From Nannocystis punicea (GTDB lineage: Bacteria > Myxococcota_A > Polyangia > Nannocystales > Nannocystaceae), in NCBI RefSeq assembly GCF_026965555.1, contig NZ_CP114040.1:4588001-4652000 (forward strand): a stretch of 64,000 nucleotides of DNA. Direction: 5' to 3'. The translations under genes and the position numbers were made by a program. Positions 34,415 through 42,597 of the stretch are shown here, one piece after another. Numbering within the stretch: position 1 is the stretch's first letter; each line of letters begins with the position of its first letter. The notes under the pieces were generated by a model. It saw only the letters and a program-made list of their open reading frames with translations. It searched no databases and was not told where the DNA came from.

Positions 34415-34552
34415 GCTCGAAGCGTGCGGGTGCGCGAGCGATGGGGCTCGAAGCGTGCGGGTGCGCGAGCGATGGGGCTCGAAGCGTGAGGGTGTGCGAG
34501 CGATGGGCTCGAAGCGTGCGGGTGCGCGAGCGATGGGGCTCGAAGCGTCTGG
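34415..34552. repeat. 31-bp tandem repeat between divergent genes
   Basis: GCTCGAAGCGTG-type units start at 34415, 34446, 34477, 34507 and 34538 (period 31, 31, 30, 31); the last is partial. The array lies between the divergent 213-aa and PI-PLC genes, just upstream of the PI-PLC start. There are no spacers, so it is not a CRISPR array. Confidence 0.85.
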
Positions 34553-34590
34553 CCGTGACACGGGCGCGGTGCACGTGCGAGGATGGCCGC

Positions 34591-35856
34591 ATGCGCGCGA
34601 ACGGGCTCATACGCGGGGTGTTGTGCGGGGCGCTGGCGGGGGCGGCGTGCGGCGAACCGGCCCCGGGCGGGGCGGCGAGCGAGACGGACGGCTCGTCGGG
34701 CACGAGCTCCGGCAGCAGCACGACGGGGAGCACGAGCACGACGGGTGAGGCGCCGACGACCGAGGTCGTGCCGACCTCCGGTTCGGGGTCCGGCGGGGAG
34801 ACGACGTCGACGAGCTCGGGGACGTCGACGTCGGAGGGATCGAGCTCGACCACCGAGGCGCTGACGTCGTCGACGACGACGACGTCGACGTCGAGCACGA
34901 GCACCACGGGGGACACGACCGACGGCGAGACCGGCACCACCGGCGGATCCCTCGACGAGGTGTTGACGCTGCAGCACGTGCAGGTCAAGGGCACCCACAA
35001 CAGCTACCACGTCGAGCCCTTGCTGCCGTTCGACGCCAGCCACGAGTACAGCCACGCGCCGCTCGACGTCCAGCTGGGCGAGCAGGGCGTGCGAGCGTTC
35101 GAGCTCGACGTGCACAAGGGCATCAGCGAGTTCGAGGTCTATCACATCACCGTGATCGACTCGTCCGCGACCTGCACCGACGTGCCCGAGTGCCTCGGCC
35201 TCATCCGCGACTGGTCGCTGGCGCACCCGGGCCACCTGCCGATCGTGGTGTGGATCGAGATCAAGGACTCGACCGGGGGGCTGCCGATCGGCGCGTCCGA
35301 CCTCGACGCGCTCGACGACACGATCCGCGAGGTCCTGCCGCCCGAGCAGCTGTTCACGCCCGACGACCTTCAGGCGGGTCATCCGAGCGTGCGGGCGGCC
35401 CTCGAGGCCGACGGCTGGCCGACGCTGGCGCAGCTGCGCGGGCAGATCGTGATGGTGCTGCTCAACGTCGAGGACGGGCACGCGGACAACTACACCGCCG
35501 GCTACACGTCGCTGGCCGGGCGGGCGATGTTCGCCCGGGCGACGCCGGACCAGTTCTCGGCCGATTGGGCGGCGATCGCCAAGCTCGGGATCGACGACAG
35601 CGAGGCGATCGCGGACGCGCACGCGGGGGCCCTGTTGATCGCCACCAACGTGTGCGGCGCGGGCGAGGAGGACGCCGACTGCGAGGCGAAGGCGGCGGCG
35701 GCCAAGGCCGCCGGGATCCACATGCTCAAGGACGACTTCCCGGCGCCGGTCGACGGGATGACGTATTTTCTCGATTTTCCCGACGGCAACCCTGCTCGCT
35801 GCAACCCGGTGACCGCGCCGCCGGAGTGCACGAGCGTCGCGCTGGAGGACCTGTGA
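34591..35856 (+). CDS. PI-PLC-like phosphodiesterase lipoprotein
   Basis: 421 aa. The signal peptide ends GALAGAAC, then about 95 residues of Ser/Thr/Gly linker. The catalytic domain starts LQHVQVKGTHNSYHVEP, with the first His of the PI-PLC/GDPD TIM barrel. QLGEQGVRAFELDVHKG (Glu/Asp/His metal cluster) and IVVWIEIKD follow, matching the Ca-dependent PI-PLC-like group (SaPLC1-like). It should cleave glycerophospholipid or inositol-lipid headgroups outside the cell, useful in predation. The TGA overlaps a downstream ATG (TGATG at 35854-35858). Confidence 0.9.
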   Translation: MRANGLIRGVLCGALAGAACGEPAPGGAASETDGSSGTSSGSSTTGSTSTTGEAPTTEVVPTSGSGSGGETTSTSSGTSTSEGSSSTTEALTSSTTTTSTSSTSTTGDTTDGETGTTGGSLDEVLTLQHVQVKGTHNSYHVEPLLPFDASHEYSHAPLDVQLGEQGVRAFELDVHKGISEFEVYHITVIDSSATCTDVPECLGLIRDWSLAHPGHLPIVVWIEIKDSTGGLPIGASDLDALDDTIREVLPPEQLFTPDDLQAGHPSVRAALEADGWPTLAQLRGQIVMVLLNVEDGHADNYTAGYTSLAGRAMFARATPDQFSADWAAIAKLGIDDSEAIADAHAGALLIATNVCGAGEEDADCEAKAAAAKAAGIHMLKDDFPAPVDGMTYFLDFPDGNPARCNPVTAPPECTSVALEDL

Positions 35857-36005
35857 TGCGGGCGATCGTGATCTTGGGGGTGGTCGTGAAACTCTCCCGA
35901 CTGGAACCGTCCTCGCTGCAATCCGAGAACCGTGGCTGGCGAGCGCACGAGCGCCGCATTGGAGGGCCTGGGATGCGTGCGAGCGTGATCGTGGCAGTGC
36001 TCGTC
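35773..36005. repeat. Diverged 117-bp tandem duplication at a gene junction
   Basis: About 35773-35889 and 35890-36005 align with a constant offset of 117 bp: TCGCTGCAA (35796/35913), GCACGAGCG (about 35828/35945) and ATGCG-GCGA-CGTGATC (35856/35973). The unit covers the PI-PLC 3' end and the start of the next lipoprotein gene, so that gene has two in-frame ATGs. Confidence 0.75.
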
Positions 36006-36419
36006 GGCGGCTGCGCTCGCGGTGAGACGCCGGCCGAGGCGGTGCGTCCGTCGCCGGACGCGGCGAAGGTCGCGGAGCCGGCGGAGGCCGCGAGCTCCGT
36101 CCCTGCGAGCGAGGGGAAGAGCGGGGCTGCGGAGCCTGCGGAGACGTCTTCGAAGCGAGCGCCCGGGGGCGCGAAGACGGACGACACGGTCGGCGGGGCT
36201 CCGAGCCCCGCGGGGGACGCGAAGGGCGAGCGAGCCGAGCCGCCGAAGCTGCGCCGAAGCGTCGACGGCCGCTGCGAGCCGATGCCGAAGGGAGGCGACC
36301 CGTGCCGCGCGGACGACGGCTACTGCGTGCTGTCGTGGGGGGAGCCCGGCGGGTACAGCGAGGCGCTGTGGTGCCGCGACGGGCGCTGGGCGCTGGAGCA
36401 GGAGCGCAACTTGGAGTGA
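35973..36419 (+). CDS. Lipoprotein with Glu/Ala/Pro linker and short Cys domain
   Basis: 148 aa from ATG 35973: MRASVIVAVLVGGC lipobox (Cys14), an Ala/Glu/Pro/Ser linker to about residue 85, then DGRCEPMPKGGDPCRADDGYCVLSWGEPGGYSEALWCRDGRW with four Cys. An alternative start at 35856, overlapping the PI-PLC stop, adds 39 residues without a signal peptide and belongs to the duplicated segment. The Cys module may be a small disulphide domain; function unknown. Confidence 0.75.
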   Translation: MRASVIVAVLVGGCARGETPAEAVRPSPDAAKVAEPAEAASSVPASEGKSGAAEPAETSSKRAPGGAKTDDTVGGAPSPAGDAKGERAEPPKLRRSVDGRCEPMPKGGDPCRADDGYCVLSWGEPGGYSEALWCRDGRWALEQERNLE

Positions 36420-36432
36420 GATGGGACCGATT

Positions 36433-36454
36433 GGGCATGTCCTGAAGGTCAGGA
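36433..36454. repeat. RACATGYC unit after the lipoprotein gene
   Basis: GGGCATGTCCTGAAGGTCAGG followed by ATTAAAAAG, 14 bp past the stop at 36419. A weak hairpin. Confidence 0.5.
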
Positions 36455-36590
36455 TTAAAAAGTCTCGCAGGAGCGCGGGGACTCCCGACACCAGCCGTCA
36501 GGGCTCGAGCATTGGTTCGGAGCGGCGCGCGCCGAGCGGAGGGATGGATCTTCGTCCGCTCGCAGCCCTGCAGATCGGCGTCACGCCGGC

Positions 36591-36596
36591 TAGACT
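36591..36596 (+). promoter_or_regulatory. Candidate -10 box (TAGACT)
   Basis: TAGACT ends 7 bp before the GTG at 36604 and supports that start over the upstream ATG at 36544. Confidence 0.4.
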
Positions 36597-36603
36597 CTCC
36601 GCC

Positions 36604-37023
36604 GTGACGGACCACCTCGACGACCCTGCGGAGAGCACCGAGCGTCGTCCCGACGAAGCATGGCTCGCGCACCAGGAGCGCCTCGCACGCCTCGCGTACG
36701 CGGCGCAAGGCCTCGGGCCCGAGCGCGGGGCCGAATTGCTGCGGCGCGTGTGGTCAGCCGCGGAGTACCGCGATGTCTTTTGGCAGATCGCCAAGCTCGT
36801 GGTGACGTGGGGCGCGGGCAGCGTCGCATTCTTGCGCACGAAACTCGCGGAAGACCCCTCGCGCACGATCGGCGTCGTCGTGCAGGCGAAGTCCTACGGC
36901 GCGGAGGGGCTCGACGCACTGCTACCCGACCTTCGCGCGCTCGCCTCGGACCCCGACCCGGACCTGGCGGACGCCGCGGGGAGCGCGTGCGACTGGCTCG
37001 ACGGCACCCGCGACGCCGACTGA
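36604..37023 (+). CDS. Small helical protein of unknown function
   Basis: 139 aa from GTG 36604 (VTDHLDDPAEST); an ATG at 36544 would add 20 residues. It is soluble and helical: WLAHQERLARLAYAAQGLGPERGAELLRRVW, DVFWQIAKLVVTWGAGSVAFLRTKLAEDP, then LDALLPDLRALASDPDPDLADAAGSACDWL. The last part resembles HEAT/armadillo-like helices. It could be a short HEAT-repeat or immunity-type protein; not assigned. Confidence 0.65.
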   Translation: MTDHLDDPAESTERRPDEAWLAHQERLARLAYAAQGLGPERGAELLRRVWSAAEYRDVFWQIAKLVVTWGAGSVAFLRTKLAEDPSRTIGVVVQAKSYGAEGLDALLPDLRALASDPDPDLADAAGSACDWLDGTRDAD

Positions 37024-37205
37024 CAGTGAGCCCTGCCGTCGTCCGGAGTGCGCGCGGGCCGGCCGTGTCGCGAGGCCCGGACGATGTGGGGTGCAGAGAC
37101 GGGGTGACGCTGGTCGTCGTGAGAATGTCCGGACGGGCGTGCTCGCGTGGTCGTGCCCGAGTCGTCACCACGAAGGCGGCAGGCCGGTGGTGATGTCTTA
37201 TTGGA

Positions 37206-37229
37206 CATGCTCTCTCGAGCATGGTTTTT
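37206..37229 (+). terminator. Intrinsic terminator from a RACATGYC pair
   Basis: CATGCTC (37206-37212), loop TCTC, GAGCATG (37217-37223), then G and five T. It follows the gene ending at 37023. Confidence 0.65.
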
Positions 37230-37246
37230 AGGGCATGGTTATAAGG

Positions 37247-37269
37247 ACATGCCCATGAGGGCATGTTTT
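37247..37269 (+). terminator. Second hairpin terminator in the same cluster
   Basis: ACATGCCC (37247-37254), loop ATGA, GGGCATGT (37259-37266), then TTT. With the preceding hairpin and an extra unit at 37194-37204, it separates two converging genes. Confidence 0.65.
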
Positions 37270-37287
37270 AAAGACCACACTATGCGC

Positions 37288-38682
37288 TCAGGCCGGCGGG
37301 AGCGCGGCGAGCACGGCGGCGGCGAAGCCGTCGAGGTCCCAGGCGGCGCGGTCGTGGGTCATGCCCAGGCGGACGATCACCGCGTCGCGGGAGGGCACGA
37401 CGAGGACGGCCTGGCCCTGGAAGCCGGAGGCCTGGTAGGCGTCGGCGGGGACGTGGGGCAGGCGGCGCTTGGCGGGGTCGGCAGGGTCGGCGGCGTTGGC
37501 CCAGAAGTGGGCGGCGTAGTCGCCGGGGCCGGTGCGGGTGGGCGTGCGGCTGTACTCGACCCAGCCCTCGGGGAGGAGCCGCCGGCCGTCCCACACGCCG
37601 TCCTGCAGGTAGAGCAGGCCGAAGCGGGCCCAGTCGCGGGCGGTGGCGTAGACGAAGGAGGAGCCGAGGAAGGTGCCGCTGGGGTCGGTCTCGAACACGG
37701 CCGAGCGCATGCCGATCGGCGCGAACAGGGCCTCGTGGGGGAAGCGGTGGTAGTCCGCGAGGGCCGGGAACTGGTTGCGGACGATCCAGCTGAGGATGTT
37801 GCTGGTGCCGCTCGAGTAGGCGAACACGGTGTCGGGGTCGTGCGCGAGCGGCTTGGCGAGGGCGATGTCGGCGGCGTCCTCGACCTCGAACAGCATGTGG
37901 GTGGCGTCGGCGAGCGGGCCGTAGCGCTCCTCGAACTCGAGGCCGCTGCTCATGCGCAGCAGGTGGTCGAGGGTGATCGCGCGGCGCGAGTCGGCGGCCC
38001 AGGCGGGCACCGGCGCGGGCGCGTCGCGGCTGAGGAGGCCGCGGCCGACGAGGATCCCGACCAGCGCCCCGGTGACGCTCTTCGACATCGACCAGCCGAG
38101 GTGACGGGTGGCGCGATCGAAGCCGTCGGCGTGGCGCTCGGCGACGATCGCCCCGCGGTGGACGACGACGACGGCGCGAGTGCGACGCAGCGAGTCGGGG
38201 TTCGGCTCGGTGAAGGCGGCGGCGACGGCCGCGTCGAGGGCGGCGCGGTCGAGGCCGGGCGGGTCGGCGACGAGGCGCTCGCCCTCGCCGGCGGGCCACG
38301 GGGCGTCGCTGGGCGGGGCGTGGGAAAAAGCGACGGTCTGGGCCTGCAGGGCGTCTGCGGCTGCGCCGATCGCCAGGGTGCAGCCGAGGCCGTCGCGGTG
38401 CACCGCGGTGCGCCCGGCCAGGCCGAGGACGCTGGCGTGGACGCGACGCCGCTCGCGGTCGACGCTGAACGAGACGTACCACTGCGGCGCGAGGTCCTCG
38501 ACGCCGAGGCGGTCCGGCTCGCGGCCGGCGACGAACACCGCGGAGCAGGCGTTCTTGGCCACGTAGCCGGTCGCGGTCGGGAGGACCCATCCGGCGGCGA
38601 ACACCACGGCCGCGAGCAGGACGAGCGCGAGACCGAGGAGGAGGCGCCGACGCAGGCGAGAGGATGCTGGTTTTTCCGGCAC
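37288..38682 (-). CDS. Membrane-anchored serine hydrolase (class C beta-lactamase family)
   Basis: 464 aa from GTG 38682, which has a TACACT box 8 bp upstream. An N-terminal membrane anchor (LLLGLALVLLAAVVFAAGWVLP, about 14-35) is followed by an exported domain. Active-site motifs are HLGWSMSKSVTGALVG (SxxK), the FAYSSGTSNILSWI loop (Tyr-Ser of the YxN region) and a C-terminal SGFQGQAVLVVPS (HxG equivalent replaced by FQG). It resembles 6-aminohexanoate-dimer hydrolase and esterase types, so an esterase or amidase is more likely than antibiotic resistance. Confidence 0.9.
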   Translation of the reverse strand: MPEKPASSRLRRRLLLGLALVLLAAVVFAAGWVLPTATGYVAKNACSAVFVAGREPDRLGVEDLAPQWYVSFSVDRERRRVHASVLGLAGRTAVHRDGLGCTLAIGAAADALQAQTVAFSHAPPSDAPWPAGEGERLVADPPGLDRAALDAAVAAAFTEPNPDSLRRTRAVVVVHRGAIVAERHADGFDRATRHLGWSMSKSVTGALVGILVGRGLLSRDAPAPVPAWAADSRRAITLDHLLRMSSGLEFEERYGPLADATHMLFEVEDAADIALAKPLAHDPDTVFAYSSGTSNILSWIVRNQFPALADYHRFPHEALFAPIGMRSAVFETDPSGTFLGSSFVYATARDWARFGLLYLQDGVWDGRRLLPEGWVEYSRTPTRTGPGDYAAHFWANAADPADPAKRRLPHVPADAYQASGFQGQAVLVVPSRDAVIVRLGMTHDRAAWDLDGFAAAVLAALPPA

Positions 38683-39110
38683 GGAAGGCGAGTGTACCGC
38701 GGCGGAGCAGCAGTGACTTCGGGCATCGCCGAGGCGCTGCGGAGGCAGGCGAGACGGCGGTGGGCCACGGCGGCGAAGGAGTGACTTCAGGCGTCGCCGG
38801 TGAGGAGCCGTGGAGGCAGGCGTAGATGGCGATGGGCGAAGGCGAAAGAGTGACTTCAGGCGTCGCCGGCGAGGAGCTGCGGAGGCAGGCGTAGATGGCG
38901 ATGGGCGACGGCGAGGGAGTGACTTCAGGCGTCGCCGGCGAGGAGCTGCGGAGGCAGGCGAGAGGATGCTGGGACGGACGGCGAGGGGTCGCGGCGGCAC
39001 ACCCGTGATTGCAGGCATCACCGGTGAGGAAATGGCGACGAAGGCGAGAGGAGGGAATGGACCGCGGCGGCAAACCAGTGACTTCAGGCATCTCCGGCGC
39101 GAGAGCGCGG
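38640..39110. repeat. ~69-bp tandem repeats derived from the hydrolase gene's 5' end
   Basis: GTGA(C/T)T(T/G)C(A/G)GGC starts at 38713, 38781, 38850, 38919, 39005 and 39078 (periods 68, 69, 69, 86, 73). The accompanying GAGG-GCTGCGGAGGCAGGCGAGAGG-type segment also matches 38641-38670, the first codons of the serine hydrolase gene (minus strand). So its start and promoter have been copied outward about five times. No gene is supported between 38697 and 39149. Confidence 0.8.
38691..38696 (-). promoter_or_regulatory. Candidate -10 box (TACACT) of the serine hydrolase gene
   Basis: TACACT on the minus strand, 8 bp from GTG 38682. Confidence 0.4.
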
Positions 39111-39135
39111 CGGCTCGGGGGCTGGCGCGGCGTGA

Positions 39136-39141
39136 TACGGT
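39136..39141 (+). promoter_or_regulatory. Candidate -10 box (TACGGT)
   Basis: TACGGT ends 8 bp before ATG 39150. Confidence 0.35.
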
Positions 39142-39149
39142 GCGACGCA

Positions 39150-40310
39150 ATGCGATCTTTGTCCTGGCATGGTCTGGTGGGCTCGTCCGTGGCGCTGCTG
39201 TTCGCGTGCGGCGACGACGGCGGCGGCTCGGGCACGAGCGCGACGGGGGTGACTGGCGCGACGTCGCTCACCGCGACGTCGACGGCGACCGAGCCGACCA
39301 CCGGCGCGCCGCCGACGAGCGCGACGGGTGATGCCAGCTCGACGACGGCGGAGGACAGCACCGGCGCGCCGACGCCGACGAGCTCCGCGACGGGGGGGCC
39401 GCTGCTCGACGTCGGCGTGCCCGACCTCGGCGGTCCCGGCGAGTGCGCGGCGGAGCAGCACGCGGCCTGCGACGCGGTCGACGGCGATCCGCTGCAGGCG
39501 ATCGGGCTCAACTGCCCGGGGGAGCTGACGGTCACCGGCGGCTTCGACGGCAACGCGGCGGGCCTGCGGGTGCTGTCGCAGTGGGGCCAGGCGGACACGT
39601 TCACGCCGCGCGAGGGCAGCAGCTTCCTCGTGCTCAGCACCGGCGACCTGGACGAGATGCACGACGTGCCGGCCGACGAGGGCGACGTGGCGTATCACTG
39701 CAACTCGTGGTTCGAACCGGGCGACGGGATGGACACGACCAAGTTCCCGCCGCCGATCACCAAGCAGCCGGTCCAGGGCGACTGCCTGGTCGACCCGTCG
39801 CTGGTCGGCACCGGCGACTGCTCGAAGACGATCAAGAACCAGTTCGAGCAGAGCGGCTTCAAGTACGACTACCAGGAGCTGCGCTTCACCGCGGTGGTCC
39901 CGCCCGGCGCGGAGTCGTTCAGCTTCGATCTGGCGTTCTTCACCAAGGAGTACCCGACGTGGAAGAACCAGCCGTATAACGACATGTTCGTCGGCTGGCT
40001 GGAGTCGACCCACTGGACCGGCAACATCTCGTTCGACCAGCAGGGCAAGGCGCTGTCGCTCAACGCGGCGTTCCTCGAGCTCTACGACGACGCCGGCGAC
40101 CTGCCCGAATTCGCCGGCACGTGCATGCGCTACAGCGCCGGCACGAAGTGGCTGACGACCACGGCGGACGTGGTGCCGGGCGAGACCATCGAGCTGGTGC
40201 TGGCGATCTTCGACCTCGACGACGTCAACTGGGACAGCTTCGTGCTGGTCGACAACTTCCAGTGGCACTGCGGCGACGCCGGCGGGCCGGTGACCGAGCC
40301 GGTCGGCTGA
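39150..40310 (+). CDS. Choice-of-anchor-L domain lipoprotein
   Basis: 386 aa: lipobox VALLFAC (Cys20) and a Thr/Ser/Gly linker to about residue 85. The mature domain matches 'choice-of-anchor L' proteins: LQAIGLNC, FDGNAAGLRVLSQWGQADTFTPREGSSFLVLSTGDL, then DYQELRFTAVVPPGAESFSFDLAFFTKEYPTWKNQPYNDMFVGWL. The C-terminus ends in FDLDDVNWDSFVLVDNFQW. It is probably a surface-anchored adhesive or matrix protein. Four to six Cys may form disulphides. Confidence 0.85.
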   Translation: MRSLSWHGLVGSSVALLFACGDDGGGSGTSATGVTGATSLTATSTATEPTTGAPPTSATGDASSTTAEDSTGAPTPTSSATGGPLLDVGVPDLGGPGECAAEQHAACDAVDGDPLQAIGLNCPGELTVTGGFDGNAAGLRVLSQWGQADTFTPREGSSFLVLSTGDLDEMHDVPADEGDVAYHCNSWFEPGDGMDTTKFPPPITKQPVQGDCLVDPSLVGTGDCSKTIKNQFEQSGFKYDYQELRFTAVVPPGAESFSFDLAFFTKEYPTWKNQPYNDMFVGWLESTHWTGNISFDQQGKALSLNAAFLELYDDAGDLPEFAGTCMRYSAGTKWLTTTADVVPGETIELVLAIFDLDDVNWDSFVLVDNFQWHCGDAGGPVTEPVG

Positions 40311-40338
40311 GGCGGCGCCGCGGCGGGCGGTGCGTGGG

Positions 40339-41319
40339 TCAAGCGGGCGGCGGGGGGTCCTTGCGCCGGAACTCGCCCGGGGTCAGGCCGACCCGGCGCT
40401 TGAACGCCTTGCCGAAGGCGCTGTCGGTCTCGTAGCCGACGGCGCGGGCGACGTCCGCCAGCGAGGCGTCGCGCTCGCGCAGCAAGGTCATGGCCCGGTG
40501 CATGCGCCAGCGGGTGACGTAGGCCAGCGGCGCCTCGCCGACCAGCGCCTTGAAGCGCTCGGCGAACACCGAGCGCGACATGCCGGCCTGACGCGCCAGC
40601 TTCGCCAGGGTCCATTCGGCCTGCGGCTGCTCGTGCACGCGCTGCAGCACGGCGCCGATCCGCGGGTGGACGAGCGCGCGCAGCCAGCCGCTATCTCCTG
40701 TCCTCGAGGACATGTGAGCCCGCAGCGCCTGGACGAACAGGACGTCGGCGAGGCGGCTGACGACCGTCTCGTGGCCGGGCTGCTCGGCCTCGATCTCGGC
40801 GGCGACGAAGCGCAGGGTCGACTCGAGCCAGCGCGGCGAGTCGGGCGCGTCGCCCCGCACGTGCAGCAGCGTCGGCAGGTGCTCGAGTAGGGGGCTCAAG
40901 GTCTCGCCGGCGAAGGTGAACGAGCCGACGACCAACGTCACCTCGACGCCGCCGCCGCCGTAGTGGAGGAGGCCGCCGCAGCGGAGCGGGCCCCGCGTGG
41001 CGTAGACCTCGGCGATCGGCAAGGCCCGGGTGCCCCGGCGGTCGCGCAGGCTGAAGCGCGTGCCGGCGGGGATGAACACGAAGTCGCCGGGCGCCAGGGC
41101 GAGCTCGTGATCGCCGGCGGTCAGCAGGCAGCTGCCGCGCATGACGGCGTAAAACAGCGGGTGCGGCGAGCCGTCGATGCGCATGCCCCACGGGGCGGTC
41201 AGCTCGTAGCGCGCGTGCACGCGGCTCTGCAGGCGAACGCCGCGTAGGACGTCGGCGAGGACGTCGATGCCCGGCCGCCGGCCGGACGGTTGGACCAGAG
41301 ATCCGGACTTTTGGCGCAT
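40339..41319 (-). CDS. AraC-family regulator with cupin sensor domain
   Basis: 326 aa. Residues about 15-200 form the AraC cupin_6 domain (VRLQSRVHARYELTAPWGMRIDG, HPLFYAVMRGSCLLTAGDHELALAPGDFVFIPAG). Residues about 218-320 hold two helix-turn-helix motifs (WTLAKLARQAGMSRSVFAERFKALVGEAPLAYVTRWRM; ASLADVARAVGYETDSAFGKAFKRRVGLTPGEFRR). It is divergent from the quinone oxidoreductase gene at 41414, which is its likely target. A 14-bp palindrome of the dispersed family (40699-40712) is inside the coding sequence, encoding part of HMSSRTGD. Confidence 0.92.
   Translation of the reverse strand: MRQKSGSLVQPSGRRPGIDVLADVLRGVRLQSRVHARYELTAPWGMRIDGSPHPLFYAVMRGSCLLTAGDHELALAPGDFVFIPAGTRFSLRDRRGTRALPIAEVYATRGPLRCGGLLHYGGGGVEVTLVVGSFTFAGETLSPLLEHLPTLLHVRGDAPDSPRWLESTLRFVAAEIEAEQPGHETVVSRLADVLFVQALRAHMSSRTGDSGWLRALVHPRIGAVLQRVHEQPQAEWTLAKLARQAGMSRSVFAERFKALVGEAPLAYVTRWRMHRAMTLLRERDASLADVARAVGYETDSAFGKAFKRRVGLTPGEFRRKDPPPPA
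40699..40712. repeat. Perfect 14-bp palindrome inside the AraC coding sequence
   Basis: TGTCC-TCGA-GGACA, immediately followed by TG to give GGACATG. It encodes a loop between the sensor and DNA-binding domains. AraC relatives have a similar-length loop here, so it need not be an insertion. Confidence 0.6.
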
Positions 41320-41338
41320 GTTCGTCCCGTCGCCGCGG

Positions 41339-41344
41339 ACTATA
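41339..41344 (-). promoter_or_regulatory. Candidate -10 box (TATAGT) of the AraC gene
   Basis: TATAGT on the minus strand, 19 bp from ATG 41319, in the 94-bp divergent gap. Confidence 0.4.
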
Positions 41345-41413
41345 GACCGATCGACGCGAGGCGGCAGGCGGCGAGCAGGTTCGCCGGGCCGGCGGCGCGC
41401 GAGGAGTTTTTTT

Positions 41414-42394
41414 ATGAGAGCGGTGCGAATTCACGAGTTCGGCGGGCCCGAGGTGCTCCGCTGCGAGGAGGTGGCCACGCCGACGCCGGGGGAGGGGGAG
41501 ATCCGGCTGCGGGTGCATGCGGCAGGGCTGAACTACACGGATCTCGGGCTACGCGCGGGACGACTGCCGGGGGCGCCGCCGCTGCCGTTCATCCCGGGGC
41601 TCGAGGCGGCGGGGGTCGTCGACGCGGTCGGGCCGGCGGTGGAAGGGTTCGCGCCCGGCGATCGGGTGGTGGCGCTGCTGCCGGGTCAGGGCGCGTTGGC
41701 CGAGTTCGCGGTGGCGCCGGCGGCGACGGTGCTGGCGATCCCCGCGGCGCTGTCGTTCGCGCAGGCGGTGGCCCTGCCGGCGCAGGCGCCCACGGCCCTG
41801 CTCGGGCTGCGCCGGGCGGCGAAGCTGCAGGCGGGAGAGTCGGTGTTCGTGCCGTCGGCGGCGGGCGGGGTCGGGACGTGGCTCGTGCAGCTGGCGCGCG
41901 AGCTCGGGGCAGGCCAAGTGATCGGTGCGGCCAGCAGCGCCAGCAAGCGCGAGCTGGTGCGACGACTCGGCGCGGCGGCGATCGATCCCGCCGATCCGGA
42001 GTGGCCGGCGCGCGTGCGCGAGGCGACCGAAGGACACGGGGCCGACGTGGTGTTCGTGGCGGGCGACGGCGAGGCTGCCGGGCGCAGCCTGGAGGCGCTC
42101 GCACCCGGCGGGCGACTGGTGCTGTTCGGCGCCGACACGATGGGCTCGGTGCAGTGGAGCCGCGAGGAGATGACGCAGTTGATGATCGGCAATCGATCGA
42201 TCGTCGGCTTCGCGACCTTCACGCTGCCGCTGGCCGAGCGACAGGCGGCCCTGGCCGAGGTGATCGAGCTGGTGAGCCGCGGCCGCGTCGCGGCGGTGGT
42301 CGGGCAGACGTTCGCGCTCGCGGCGGTCGACGAGGCCCACGCGGCGATGGCGGCGCGGCGGACCACCGGCAAGGTGGTGATCCTCGTGCCGTGA
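41414..42394 (+). CDS. NADPH:quinone oxidoreductase (zinc-less MDR family)
   Basis: 326 aa, ATG 41414 with GAGGAG ribosome site and a T7 tract between. Motifs are MRAVRIHEFGGPEVLRCEEV, GLNYTDLGLRAGRLPGAPPLPFIPGLEAAGVVDAVGPAV, GDRVVALL, the VFVPSAAGGVGTWLVQLARELGAGQVIGAASS Rossmann site, and ATEGHGADVVFVAGDGEA. Structural zinc Cys residues are absent, as in Qor. It reduces quinones or enals with NADPH. It is probably controlled by the divergent AraC regulator. Confidence 0.93.
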   Translation: MRAVRIHEFGGPEVLRCEEVATPTPGEGEIRLRVHAAGLNYTDLGLRAGRLPGAPPLPFIPGLEAAGVVDAVGPAVEGFAPGDRVVALLPGQGALAEFAVAPAATVLAIPAALSFAQAVALPAQAPTALLGLRRAAKLQAGESVFVPSAAGGVGTWLVQLARELGAGQVIGAASSASKRELVRRLGAAAIDPADPEWPARVREATEGHGADVVFVAGDGEAAGRSLEALAPGGRLVLFGADTMGSVQWSREEMTQLMIGNRSIVGFATFTLPLAERQAALAEVIELVSRGRVAAVVGQTFALAAVDEAHAAMAARRTTGKVVILVP

Positions 42395-42597
42395 GGGCGG
42401 AGCATCGGGTCGTGCAGTTCGTTCGCGGCGAGGTTGCGCTGACGGCGTGGCCGCGACGGCGAACGAATCTCCGGTCCGCGAGTCTCGCTCCTCGACCGCG
42501 AGCGCGCGGGCATGCGCGGTCGGCGACGCGCGGGGCCGCGTTGACACTCGCCGGGGGCGTCGGTAGGACACGACGTCTTCGTCGAAGCGCCGCCGTG

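Noticed and set aside
33592..36708. A 1038-codon open frame on the minus strand
   Set aside because: It is Arg/Pro/Gly/His-rich throughout and is the antisense of the PI-PLC and lipoprotein genes, which have clear domains. It is a GC-rich shadow.
37288..38682. Antibiotic-resistance beta-lactamase
   Set aside because: The class C fold is present, but the loop residues are those of esterase/oligomer-hydrolase relatives and the KTG/HxG motif is altered.
38713..39110. CRISPR array
   Set aside because: The units are imperfect 69-bp tandem repeats without constant-repeat/variable-spacer structure and no cas genes are near. The same applies to the 31-bp array at 34415-34552.
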